Part shown: piece by piece, positions 8,738 to 17,293 of the stretch | How the letters are laid out: the number at the start of each line of letters is the position of its first letter | Numbering within the stretch: the first letter of the stretch is position 1 | Source of the DNA: Viridibacillus sp050278625 | GTDB taxonomy: Bacteria > Bacillota > Bacilli > Bacillales_A > Planococcaceae | Direction of reading: 5' to 3' | Assembly (NCBI RefSeq): GCF_050278625.1 | Contig: NZ_JBNNTI010000009.1 | Span: forward strand, 1-64,000 | Length of the DNA: 64,000 nt | Made by a program: the position numbers and the translations under genes | Notes under the pieces: generated by a model | The model's database searches: none | What the model was told of the DNA's origin: nothing | What the model saw: the letters and a program-made list of their open reading frames with translations, nothing else

Positions 8738-9871
8738 TTAAATATAATTCTTCATCAATTCAGGTTTCCATGAATGAATGGCATGACGTTCTTTTTCAAA
8801 TATTTTATCTAAGTAGATCATCTTCGAGTGACCTAGAGAGCGCATAATGTCGTATATATCTGCTCCGTTCATTTTAGAAATAATAGCAAATGCATGACGG
8901 AAAAAGTGGGGAGTTATATTTGTGTTACGTGTTTCAAATATAGGAAGTGCCAAACTGTTAATCTCTTTTGCAATATACTGTGTGAAATAAGAAACTGAGA
9001 AGCGGGTACAACGGCCAGTTGTAAATAGTGGTTCATTAAGCTTACCTGCATCTAACGGTGGTAAGCATCTAACTTTCCTAAACTCCTGAATACTTGATAC
9101 TACTTTTTCCTTTAGAGGTATCTGTCTGCGTTTATTTCCTTTCCCTAACACATCAAAATAATAAGAAACCGTTTTATAGTCCAATTTAAGATCCCCTACA
9201 TTTAACCGACAAAATTCCTCGTTTCGAAGGCCAGTTGTTGATAGGACGTGAATAATAGAGAACATAACAACATGATTCATATCCTTATAAGTATCCAATA
9301 ATTTTATTACCTCTAGTGGGCTGAAATCTCGATTTGGTCTATCATCTGCACGAACTTTAACGTTGTAGAATCCTGTATGTAGGATTTCCTGATTATATTT
9401 CGATTCATAAAGAAATGCTAAGAATGATTTTATTATTGTTGTTTTGCGTGCAAGAGTAGCAGGTGAGTATGGCCCCTTTTGTTTAACATGCGGACTACTA
9501 GTAGCTAACCAATCTTGGTATTTACGAATATGCCGCGGCTGCAATGACTTAAATAGAGAATTATCTTGAACTTTTTCAATATCTAAGTCCATTTCTAAGG
9601 AATAGATAAGTAGCTGATGTACAAACATCGCAAGTTCTCGTTCATACTCTTGTTTTGTTCTTTCATTACGGTCATGCTCCGGATTTAAATGTTCACGCTT
9701 ATTGATGTACCAAACAATCATATTTAAATCATTGAAATCACTGTAAAGAGTTGAGTGATTTTTTTCTGCAATATCTAAGCGGTTCTGAAGTTCAGCTGTC
9801 ATGCTTCTGTTTGCAACCTCTTTTTTGAGAGTTTGCAAAGATAAGTCGTTTACGTTAAGGATACTATTCAT
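8738..9871 (-). CDS. Tyrosine recombinase (phage-integrase family) with an apparent deletion before the catalytic Tyr
   Basis: A 377-residue protein with an N-terminal SAM-like core-binding region (residues about 80-175) and a C-terminal catalytic domain. Arg I is in TGLRNEEF, the HxxR box is in PHFFRHAF, and the second His is in SLGHSK. The usual spacer before the catalytic Tyr is shortened: SLGHSKMIYLDKIF runs directly into the Tyr, where relatives normally have about four more residues. AAGGAG lies 7 bases before the ATG. No att repeats or phage genes flank it, so it may be a stand-alone XerC-like recombinase or the last trace of an element. Activity is uncertain because of the short loop. 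Confidence 0.75.
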   Translation of the reverse strand: MNSILNVNDLSLQTLKKEVANRSMTAELQNRLDIAEKNHSTLYSDFNDLNMIVWYINKREHLNPEHDRNERTKQEYERELAMFVHQLLIYSLEMDLDIEKVQDNSLFKSLQPRHIRKYQDWLATSSPHVKQKGPYSPATLARKTTIIKSFLAFLYESKYNQEILHTGFYNVKVRADDRPNRDFSPLEVIKLLDTYKDMNHVVMFSIIHVLSTTGLRNEEFCRLNVGDLKLDYKTVSYYFDVLGKGNKRRQIPLKEKVVSSIQEFRKVRCLPPLDAGKLNEPLFTTGRCTRFSVSYFTQYIAKEINSLALPIFETRNTNITPHFFRHAFAIISKMNGADIYDIMRSLGHSKMIYLDKIFEKERHAIHSWKPELMKNYI

Positions 9872-10300
9872 TATTTATCTCCTTAAAATTTTCGGAATAT
9901 GAAAAAAACGGATATCTCTGAGGGCGTTTCTAAGCGTTTTAAAAACGAGTTAGGTGGGTAATCAATTATTCGAATGTTTTCAGGGGCCAATTATAAAAAA
10001 AATATTTTATTCATTAAATGGGGAAGTTAATAACGCTTGAGTTAATGGCAACATTCAGGCAACTGTTATAGGTTATCCAGTGGTAACGGCATCTTTAAAT
10101 TGAAGAAAGCAACTTACATAAAAAGTACACTTATTTTTATTTTGTAAAATTCTAAATTTATAGAAGCAGTACATGAAATTCAACCAGATATCGTTACATT
10201 TTAGGAATACATTATATAAAAGCGTGAAAATTATTACATTAGAAAGGCCTTCATCACGAACGAGTATTAATCAAGGGTGTATGGGGAGGGAGAGGATTTT
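9872..10300. other. Intergenic stretch, nothing recognised
   Basis: This holds the upstream regions of the recombinase (minus) and the IDEAL-type gene (plus). No ORF with a ribosome-binding site, repeat or structured RNA was found. Confidence 0.4.
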
Positions 10301-10735
10301 ATGGAAATATTGTGTTTTGAACCAAGTAGAATACGGATAAATTCACGAAAAACACTAAGCATGGACTTTTTAGCTGGTGATATTGTAATTGAAATTGAAG
10401 GTGAATTGTACTTTTTAGAGTCAACTAATGGATATTGCATAGAGTTTGATATAAATAAAAATGGGATTGTAAATGCTAAAGCCACATATAGGTTTACTAA
10501 AAATAAAGTACTTTCCCTTCATGAGCTAGCTGAAAAAAGTAACCTTATTGGGGTTATTAAAACATATACAAGTCGCTTCGTTACGAAATTACAAAAATTA
10601 AACGATCCACATGTATCACCAGAAACAGAAAAACTAATTGCAGAAATTGAAAATAAGCATAAAGAATGGATGATTGATTTTGCATTAGCAACTAGGAATA
10701 AAGAGTTGTTTTTCAAATTAATGAACGGAACATAG
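10301..10735 (+). CDS. Hypothetical protein with a C-terminal IDEAL-like motif
   Basis: 144 residues, no signal peptide or membrane segment. The middle is mixed alpha/beta. The C-terminus has a helical stretch PETEKLIAEIENKHKEW followed by IDFALATRNKELFFKLMN, close to the IDEAL motif (I-D-x-A-L-x-x-x-D/N-x-x-x-F-x-x-L) that closes many short Bacillales proteins such as YpiB. IDEAL marks a short interaction helix; its function is not generally established. The start is set at ATG 10301, 7 bases after GAGAGG, not at the earlier ATG 10277, which precedes that site. Confidence 0.6.
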   Translation: MEILCFEPSRIRINSRKTLSMDFLAGDIVIEIEGELYFLESTNGYCIEFDINKNGIVNAKATYRFTKNKVLSLHELAEKSNLIGVIKTYTSRFVTKLQKLNDPHVSPETEKLIAEIENKHKEWMIDFALATRNKELFFKLMNGT

Positions 10736-10918
10736 AATAGATATGGTAGGGTTTGTTAAATGAATAATTTAAAGTCATTTTAATGTTTCGAACATCATTT
10801 AAATTTACCAATATTTTGTATTAAATACATGGAAACATATATAATAAAGAGAGAATCATATATATTAATATTTATATATTTGCATGGCTAGATGGTTATC
10901 GAAAGGAAGGTTTTCATT

Positions 10919-11416
10919 ATGAATAAAGAACAAGAAAGGAAAACGATGGACATAATTAGAGGTATTTTCGACCATCTTCCTGTGTATCGCCGTTTAATAG
11001 TGCCAGCTGTCTTAGGGGCAGGTTCTATTAGTCTCGGACTAAATGAAATTGACCAATTGTCTTCTGAAATTGGACTAATCCTTAAAGTCATCTTAGCGTT
11101 CATTTCGGCATGTTTCTTTTATTTAAGTGCGATCAATATACAGTATGTAGAGTATTATAGAAATCCAAAAAATACTAATTTTAATGATTTATTAACTAAG
11201 AGAAATGCTTTTATTCCTTTGCTTATATCGATTTTGGTGCTAATTGTTATGAACTTTATGTACCTAACAGAAGGTCGTATATTTGTGACACTCAATATGA
11301 TGCTTTTCCTTTTGTTTACTGCATTTTTCTTTAAAGGGTTGCAGTCTTACAAACGCCGATTAGAATTACGTTTAATCATTAATTATTGGATAGAAGTAGA
11401 AGAGAAAGAAAAATAA
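10919..11416 (+). CDS. Membrane protein of unknown function
   Basis: 165 residues with about four hydrophobic segments (roughly residues 28-45, 57-78, 97-118 and 122-140), a basic loop YYRNPKNTNF between the pairs, and a charged C-terminus. AAAGGAAGG stands 7 bases before ATG 10919, which is preferred over the ATG at 10892. No family is recognised. No partner gene is close enough to suggest a role. Confidence 0.65.
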   Translation: MNKEQERKTMDIIRGIFDHLPVYRRLIVPAVLGAGSISLGLNEIDQLSSEIGLILKVILAFISACFFYLSAINIQYVEYYRNPKNTNFNDLLTKRNAFIPLLISILVLIVMNFMYLTEGRIFVTLNMMLFLLFTAFFFKGLQSYKRRLELRLIINYWIEVEEKEK

Positions 11417-11550
11417 GGAATTTATCCCTGGAAAGTTAATTTTTAATGTTTTTCTTATTTAAAAAACTTGAAGGTATCAGACAAAGATTTAATATGGTGA
11501 CATTAGGATATTCCGTTTGGGTTGTTCAGTCACGTTCGGAGGTAAATTAA

Positions 11551-12760
11551 TTGGGTTTAAATAATTATGCAAAAGTAATTGTGAATATTGGAGTGGCAGT
11601 TGAAAAGGGGGATCTGGTTAAAATCAATTTTCTTTCTGAACACTTATCACTAGCTCGTGAAATATCTAAAGAAGCTTACAAGAATGGAGCTCAATTTGTT
11701 TCACTTGATCTACGGGATTCGGAAATAGAAAAAGAAAGAGTTCTTTATCTGGATGACGATTATTTAGAAAAATATCCAAAAACACTAGTTGAAAACGAAT
11801 TGAATTATGCAGAATCTGGATATTCAACGATTACGATTGTTGCCCCAACTTTCATAGATAATGATGCTAAATGGATTGAAAGAGCGTCAATGATAAATAA
11901 AGCAAAAGCAAGGGCTATGAGTCCAGTTCGCACTTATGGAATGGAGAATAATAATAAATGGGTAGTCGTAAACGCCCCGACGAAGGAGTGGGCGTCGCAA
12001 CTTTTTCCTGATTATACTATTGATGAAGCGATGGGGATTTTATGGGAAAAGATATTTGATGCAACAAAATCGAATGAGTCTGATCCAATAGCAGCTTGGA
12101 AAGAACAGAATAAAACCTTAAAAGACATTGCTGAAAAATTAAATAATTACCAGTTTTCCGCATTGCAATATGTTAGTGAGAAAACTGATTTGACTGTCTC
12201 GTTAGTCGAAAATCATGTTTGGATAGGAGGTTCAGAAACTACTAAAGATGGAAAAGAATTTATGTCTAATATTCCTGTTGAAGAAGTATGGACGATGCCA
12301 AATAAGTATCAGGTGAATGGATATGCTTTCGTCACCAAACCTATTATTTTAGCAGGTCAAATTATTCGAAATTTAACTCTATTTTTTGAAAATGGAAAAG
12401 TTACAAAAATTGACCCAGAAAATCAAGTAATTCTTAGTTTTATTCAAACAGATGAGGGGGGCTGCAATGCTTGGTGAAGTTGCACTTGTTCCTGTAAATT
12501 CAAATATTGCAAAAACAGGTATCACTTTCAAAAGTACTTTGTTTGACGAAAATGCAGCTTCACATATCGCCTTAGGACAAGCCTATATTGATAATATTTC
12601 AGATGGTGCATTAAAGACAGAAAAAGAGCTATTAAATTTAGGGATGAATCAATCAGCAGTTCATGAAGATATTATGATTGGTAACAATACCATGAATGTC
12701 TATGGAATTATTAATCAAGAAAAGGTTTTAATAATGGAAAATGGTTTATGGAAAATTTGA
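11551..12760 (+). pseudogene. M29 aminopeptidase (AmpS/PepS type), disrupted by a +1 frameshift
   Basis: Residues 1-304 match the N-terminal and early catalytic part of the M29 metallo-aminopeptidases (SPVRTYGMENNNKWVVV, then NIPVEEVWTMP with a metal-ligand Glu). The frame then runs into a nonsense tail. The expected C-terminal part continues in the next frame from about 12461: LGEVALVP, DENAASHIALGQAY with the ligand His, and HEDIMIG. The switch lies in a six-G run at 12456-12461 where five Gs would keep the frame. It starts at a TTG after GGAGG. The family releases N-terminal amino acids from peptides using two metal ions. This is either a true pseudogene, a sequencing error, or a slippage-controlled gene. 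Confidence 0.85.
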
Positions 12761-12919
12761 ATGTAGACACTAAGAAAGATCTCCCTATTCGTTTTAAAGG
12801 ATGTGTTTGTTAAATTTACGAATCCTATGTATTAAAAGTGAGGATTAGGTTCTTTATTTTTCATTCTTATAATTTTATTTTTACATTTTTCTGACACTAT
12901 TCCAGGTAGAGGTGTATAA

Positions 12920-13135
12920 ATGGCCGAACAAATTAGTATTTTTACCTTAAATGGATTTTCTGAAGACCCATTATTTGAAAAAATAGTGCAATTACAAGTT
13001 GGAGAACATGTTATAATTCAAAATTTCAAGGTTGCACGTACCAATAAATTTTATGAAATTCAAAATGATGAGATACATGAGTGCTTCCACAACCCTCAAG
13101 AATGTTGCAACTATATTGATAGAAATCTAAATTAA
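12920..13135 (+). CDS. Small hypothetical protein (71 aa)
   Basis: An intact 71-residue frame with AGGTAGAGG upstream of the ATG. It is soluble and acidic with a Cys-rich end (CFHNPQECCNYIDRN). No family is recognised and it has no close operon partner. Confidence 0.55.
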   Translation: MAEQISIFTLNGFSEDPLFEKIVQLQVGEHVIIQNFKVARTNKFYEIQNDEIHECFHNPQECCNYIDRNLN

Positions 13136-13262
13136 AATAAAACCACTCTGTAAGTTTGAATTATTAATGTTGCCGTAACTATCTACGTACAAAGAATGAT
13201 AGTAATTCAATTACAAATGATGATACGATCAAAATAAATTACAGAAACGGGGAGACGATTTG

Positions 13263-13982
13263 ATGAAAAAATATATAATATTTGGAGCTAGCAAAGGTTT
13301 AGGTGACGCATTTGTTAAAGGGTTACCCAATCCTGGTGACCAAGTATGGATTGTTTCCAGAAGCAGACCCAAAAGCTTAGACTTAAATGACGGAATTCAG
13401 CGAATGTGGTTGGAAGTAGATCTATCGCAACAAAATAAAAGAGAAAAAATTACGGAAGCTCTTCGAAATGATAAAATAGATGTACTCATTTATAACGTAG
13501 GAGTTTGGGAAAAAGAAGGGTTTGAAGATGATTACGACTTCGAACATGATAATCCAGAAGATATTGCTAATATAATAAATATAAATATAACGTCCACGAT
13601 AACTTATATTCAAGCCTTGCTACCAAATCTAAGAAGGTCAGATAGTGGTAAGATAGTATTGATTGGATCAACTGCTGGTTTAGATAATACAAATAATTCT
13701 CAGGTATCTTTCGTGACTTCTAAATTTGGGCTACGTGGTATAACAAATGCTTTGAGAGAACATGTTAGAGAGGATAGAATTGCTGTAACTTGCATCAATC
13801 CAGGTGAACTTGCAGCGGAAATTCCGTATGAGGCTGGAGCAGAAAAAGCTATTTCTGAATATAACGGTACCAGAATTCCAGTCCAAGACATTGTTTCTTT
13901 AGTTAATTGTGTTGTGAGCTTGTCTAATGTTTCTTGCGTCAAAGAGATTAACGTACCAGCCATAACAGATTTAAATGCTTAA
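13263..13982 (+). CDS. Atypical short-chain dehydrogenase with catalytic Tyr replaced by Phe
   Basis: 239 residues. The nucleotide-binding motif GASKGLG is at residues 7-13, the central YNVGVWE replaces NNAG, and the Ser of LIGSTAGL is kept. The catalytic YxxxK appears as FVTSK (codons TTC GTG ACT TCT AAA). The Lys is kept but the proton-donating Tyr is Phe, so ordinary dehydrogenase activity is doubtful. It may be a ligand-binding or regulatory SDR, or use another residue. A GGGGAGA site lies 8 bases before ATG 13263. Confidence 0.75.
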   Translation: MKKYIIFGASKGLGDAFVKGLPNPGDQVWIVSRSRPKSLDLNDGIQRMWLEVDLSQQNKREKITEALRNDKIDVLIYNVGVWEKEGFEDDYDFEHDNPEDIANIININITSTITYIQALLPNLRRSDSGKIVLIGSTAGLDNTNNSQVSFVTSKFGLRGITNALREHVREDRIAVTCINPGELAAEIPYEAGAEKAISEYNGTRIPVQDIVSLVNCVVSLSNVSCVKEINVPAITDLNA

Positions 13983-14213
13983 GAAGAAATGAAGCTAGTT
14001 TTGCATTGTTAGAAATGACTATCAATAATTTTACATAATCTTTAAAATTTCCCCAGTATCATTGAAGTGAAAAGGCAATGATTACATCATGATTCAAGAT
14101 GATCCTATGATAAAATTTATGAATTACGAGCAACAATTTAATGGGGACTATTGGAAGTATGAAAATATCTGGTAATAGCTGTAGTTAAATCATTATTTAT
14201 AATTAAAAACAAG
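13983..14213. other. Intergenic, no supported gene
   Basis: A short frame beginning at ATG 14089 is all that is visible. It has no ribosome-binding site and no recognisable similarity. Confidence 0.35.
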
Positions 14214-14254
14214 GAGCCTATTCCGAAATAAATTGATCAAAATAGGCTCTTTTA
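14214..14254 (+). terminator. Hairpin terminator
   Basis: GAGCCTATT and AATAGGCTC pair and are followed by TTTT. It probably ends transcription from the SDR gene or a lost gene after it. Confidence 0.7.
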
Positions 14255-14460
14255 ATATACTTTGTTTTACAAAAAGATTGATAATTTCACATGACGGATC
14301 TTTATATTATGAATTGTTTGAATTTATGTAATATTAATACTCATAGTAACAAACTTGAAGTTTATTACTATCCAAATCAAAAAAATTTTTACATCATCCT
14401 TCTGATCTTCACTACAATTTACCCCCTGTTTTTTCAAATCCTTGTATGTTTCAATAATGT

Positions 14461-14572
14461 TTTTAGTGAAAAAGATGGCCAATACTTGTACGAACTTGGA
14501 TAATTCCTTCTACAATCGTTAGAGGCACAGCACTATCCGCAATACTTAATACATGATAGCTGGCACCTCTGT
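14461..14572 (-). pseudogene. Unidentified coding fossil
   Basis: The minus strand reads SYHVLSIADSAVPLTIVEGI and on to a stop near 14466, an unusually protein-like run with no start of its own. The parent family is not recognised. Confidence 0.25.
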
Positions 14573-14796
14573 AAACCTCCTTAAAACTAAATTTTTCTTG
14601 ATACCACGAGCTTGAATTTTAAGTTCAATTCGGTCTATTAAACTCATAGGATGTATATCACCCCGAACTTAAGAATTTTTATCATAATTTACAATTATTT
14701 ATTACTATTTGAAAATCCTTCGAAACCTGGTTGAATTGCTATAAAAATGGTAAACTTTTTGAAAGTACGGGAAATGTATAAGGAATACATCTCTAG

Positions 14797-14955
14797 AAAT
14801 TGTTCATAAAAAAAGGGAAATTTAAAGGACGACTAAAAAATCATATAGGAATGTATTATGCAGTAAAGCTATACAAAGAAGGAAATATGACTGTCATTCA
14901 AATTTGTGCATTTACAAATGTGTCTAGGGATGCATTGTATAGGACATTATCCTAA
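14797..14955 (+). pseudogene. C-terminal tail of a serine recombinase (resolvase)
   Basis: After an upstream stop, the frame reads KGRLKNHIGMYYAVKLYKEG followed by MTVIQICAFTNVSRDALYRT and a stop. This is the C-terminal helix-turn-helix of resolvase/invertase-type serine recombinases. The catalytic N-terminal domain is absent. Confidence 0.7.
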
Positions 14956-15056
14956 GTAAAAATGTAGTCTTTTTTTCTTTTTATATAGCTACTCATTATT
15001 TCATCCTGACATGGTTTTAACGTATATAAGTAATACGGTAGGAAGAAGGAAATCTA

Positions 15057-15956
15057 ATGACAAAATTTATGTACATATTTTGCTTAATTGTATGGGGTCT
15101 AAATTTTATTGCGGTTAAAATCCAAGGGACTCCCGTTAGTTTAGAATTATCTCTAACGTATCGTTTAGCTGTCACAGCTATTTTATTTTTTATTTTGGTT
15201 TTGTTTGTACGCCCCGTAGGGAAACCAACAAACAAAGATTTCCCATTCGTAATGATCTTTGGTATATGTAATTTTGCTTTAAGTTACTTGTGTCTGTATT
15301 ACGGAACCATTATGAGCTCCGCAGCCATCGTCACTTTAATTTTTTCACTTAAAGTAATATTGACACCGATTGCTCTTCGGATTTTTCTAAAAGAAAAATT
15401 ACATTCACGTATTTTAATTGGAGGTACTCTAGGCGTCTTAGGTGTCTGTATTCTCATATACCCCACTTTGAACAACTTTCATGGTTTTGACGACATTAAA
15501 GGTATACTGATTGCATTTTTAGGAACGCTACTTACAGCTGTAGGTGACGCCAGCTCTGCAAGGAATGCAAAGCAAAAGGTAGACCCGATTTATGCAAATG
15601 CAATTGGGTTTACAGTTGGAAGTGTACTGATGGGATCTATTGTATGGATTCAAGGAGAAGAGATTGTACTTCCAACTTCAATTTCTTACTTATCGGCATT
15701 GCTCTACTTAACTTTAGTTGCTTCTTTTGCTGCATGGCTATTTTATTTAAAGCTGGTAGAGCAAGTTGGGGCATCTCAGAGTGGGTATATGGTGGCTCTT
15801 TTTCCAGCAATTGGGGGGATAGCTTCTATAATAATAGGTGAATCAGAACCAACATTTTATTTGTTTGCAGGTTGTATATCCAGTTGTATAGGGGCAGCAA
15901 TCGCATTAGGGTTTGGGCGTAGAAAGCAAGGCGGGAAAGTACCTATAAGTAGTTAA
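15057..15956 (+). CDS. EamA/DMT-family transporter
   Basis: 299 residues with ten predicted hydrophobic helices in two homologous EamA halves; the first starts IFCLIVWGLNFIAVKI and the second around residue 148 (GILIAFLGTLLTAVGDASSA). DMT transporters export or exchange amino acids, drugs or metabolites; the substrate cannot be told from sequence. GAAGGA lies before the ATG. No terminator is obvious before the next promoter at 16005, and the ArsR-AHSA1 gene downstream has its own promoter. Confidence 0.85.
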   Translation: MTKFMYIFCLIVWGLNFIAVKIQGTPVSLELSLTYRLAVTAILFFILVLFVRPVGKPTNKDFPFVMIFGICNFALSYLCLYYGTIMSSAAIVTLIFSLKVILTPIALRIFLKEKLHSRILIGGTLGVLGVCILIYPTLNNFHGFDDIKGILIAFLGTLLTAVGDASSARNAKQKVDPIYANAIGFTVGSVLMGSIVWIQGEEIVLPTSISYLSALLYLTLVASFAAWLFYLKLVEQVGASQSGYMVALFPAIGGIASIIIGESEPTFYLFAGCISSCIGAAIALGFGRRKQGGKVPISS

Positions 15957-16004
15957 AAAAATTATTTGTTTTGAATGGGGTACCGTTTGGAAAATGCGGA
16001 TTAC

Positions 16005-16058
16005 TTGACGTGTCACTTTTTGGTGTCCTATAATCAATAAGACACTAAAAGGTGTCTT
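16005..16058 (+). promoter_or_regulatory. SigA promoter with overlapping palindromic operator for the ArsR-AHSA1 gene
   Basis: TTGACG and TATAAT are separated by 18 bases. A palindrome AAGACAC-N6-GTGTCTT occupies 16039-16058, just after the -10 box, and two further GTGTC copies lie in the spacer. This is a typical position for autorepression by the ArsR-type regulator encoded next. Confidence 0.65.
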
Positions 16059-16118
16059 ATTAGGTCGTTATGAAGTTTAATCGTTGACATTACAGGAAAT
16101 AATAATGAAAAGGTAGGG

Positions 16119-16865
16119 GTGATTTTGAAGGAAAAAAGTCAAGTGAGGGATGTTTATGACGCTGTTGCCGATCCAACAAGGCGAAAATTGCTTCGAATGT
16201 TGTCAGATGTCGAAGAATTACCCCTACATGAGATAACGGTTCATTTTCAAATGGGCCGTACAGCAGTTTCTAAGCATTTGACTATCCTTAAAGATGCTGA
16301 TCTTGTAATTGCTCGAAGGGTTGGTAGAGAAACGAGGTATCGCTTGAATGCCAATCCGTTGAAAGAAATACAAGATTGGGTATCTTTTTACACAGGATTC
16401 TGGAAAGAGAGAATTATCAAATTAAATCTTATATTGGAGGAACAAAAAATGAAACCAGATGTATCATTAGATTTTCAATTTACAAATTCAATCGAGCAGG
16501 TGTGGAACGCTTTAACAGATTCGGATACACTAGCGAAATGGATATGGAAAAATGACTTTAAACCGATTGTAGGACATAAATTTCAATTCAGAGCTGAGCC
16601 AAATGAGTGGTGGGATGGAATTGTAGACTGCGAAGTGCTCGAAGTAGACGAGCCTCATACATTATCTTACACGTGGTTAAGTGCCGGAGAAAGCACTACT
16701 ATTACATGGACTTTGAAAAAAGGTTCAGATGGAACTATCCATCTACATCTAGATCAAACTGGATTTAGTGAAGAAACAAAAGCACGCCAAGGAGCTATAG
16801 AGGGAGCTAAATATGCTTGGATAAATATGGGTGCTCAGCTTGGAAAAGTGTTAGCCGAACTATAA
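16119..16865 (+). CDS. ArsR-family regulator fused to an AHSA1/SRPBCC domain
   Basis: 248 residues. Residues 10-100 are an ArsR winged helix: VADPTRRKLLRML, then the recognition helix region MGRTAVSKHLTILKDADLV, then the wing GRETRYRL. Residues 110-245 are an SRPBCC/AHSA1 fold (DFQFTNSIEQVWNALTDSD, TITWTLKKG, GAKYAWINMGAQLGKVL). The domain pair in one chain is a known architecture in Bacillales, where the AHSA1 part probably senses a hydrophobic ligand (inference). No metal-binding Cys motif is visible, so it is not a classical arsenic sensor. Its promoter region carries a palindrome, suggesting autoregulation. The GTG start is chosen as the longest; TTG 16125 is an alternative. Confidence 0.85.
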   Translation: MILKEKSQVRDVYDAVADPTRRKLLRMLSDVEELPLHEITVHFQMGRTAVSKHLTILKDADLVIARRVGRETRYRLNANPLKEIQDWVSFYTGFWKERIIKLNLILEEQKMKPDVSLDFQFTNSIEQVWNALTDSDTLAKWIWKNDFKPIVGHKFQFRAEPNEWWDGIVDCEVLEVDEPHTLSYTWLSAGESTTITWTLKKGSDGTIHLHLDQTGFSEETKARQGAIEGAKYAWINMGAQLGKVLAEL

Positions 16866-16992
16866 AAATGATATCTTCATTATCTATAATGCCTTCAGGA
16901 CCAACATTTTGAGTAGGTACTTAAATATATCAATCAAATAGAAACGAAGCAATAATATTAACCATTTATACTAATAAAACAATTTTTAACAG

Positions 16993-17030
16993 GGTGCAAT
17001 TCCGTAGCTAGAATTGTGCTCTTTCTTATT
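16993..17030 (+). terminator. Weak terminator after the ArsR-AHSA1 gene
   Basis: GTGCAATTC and GAATTGTGC pair with small mismatches, followed by TCTTTCTT. The rest of 16866-17293 shows nothing else. Confidence 0.5.
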
Positions 17031-17293
17031 ATAAGAGATATTTCTGAAGCAAGAAAGAAGCACTATTACATTTGTAATGGCTTATTTGGATGGTTGTAGA
17101 AGTTCATATAATATAACTGAGGCTTAAGTAAATACTTTGTGGGGTTACGTAAAAAAGACCACTAATTGCTGGATTTAAGCAAAAAATTTTTTTCATTAGT
17201 ATGAGTTTGTCGATTTTAAAAAAACACAACAAAATCAAATGAAGTTTTATAATTATGGCAATATTAATTTTAGAGAATCGAGAGGGCATCACT

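Noticed and set aside
14291..14503. Plus-strand 70-aa ORF
   Set aside because: No ribosome site; low-complexity aromatic composition; partly antisense to a coding fossil.
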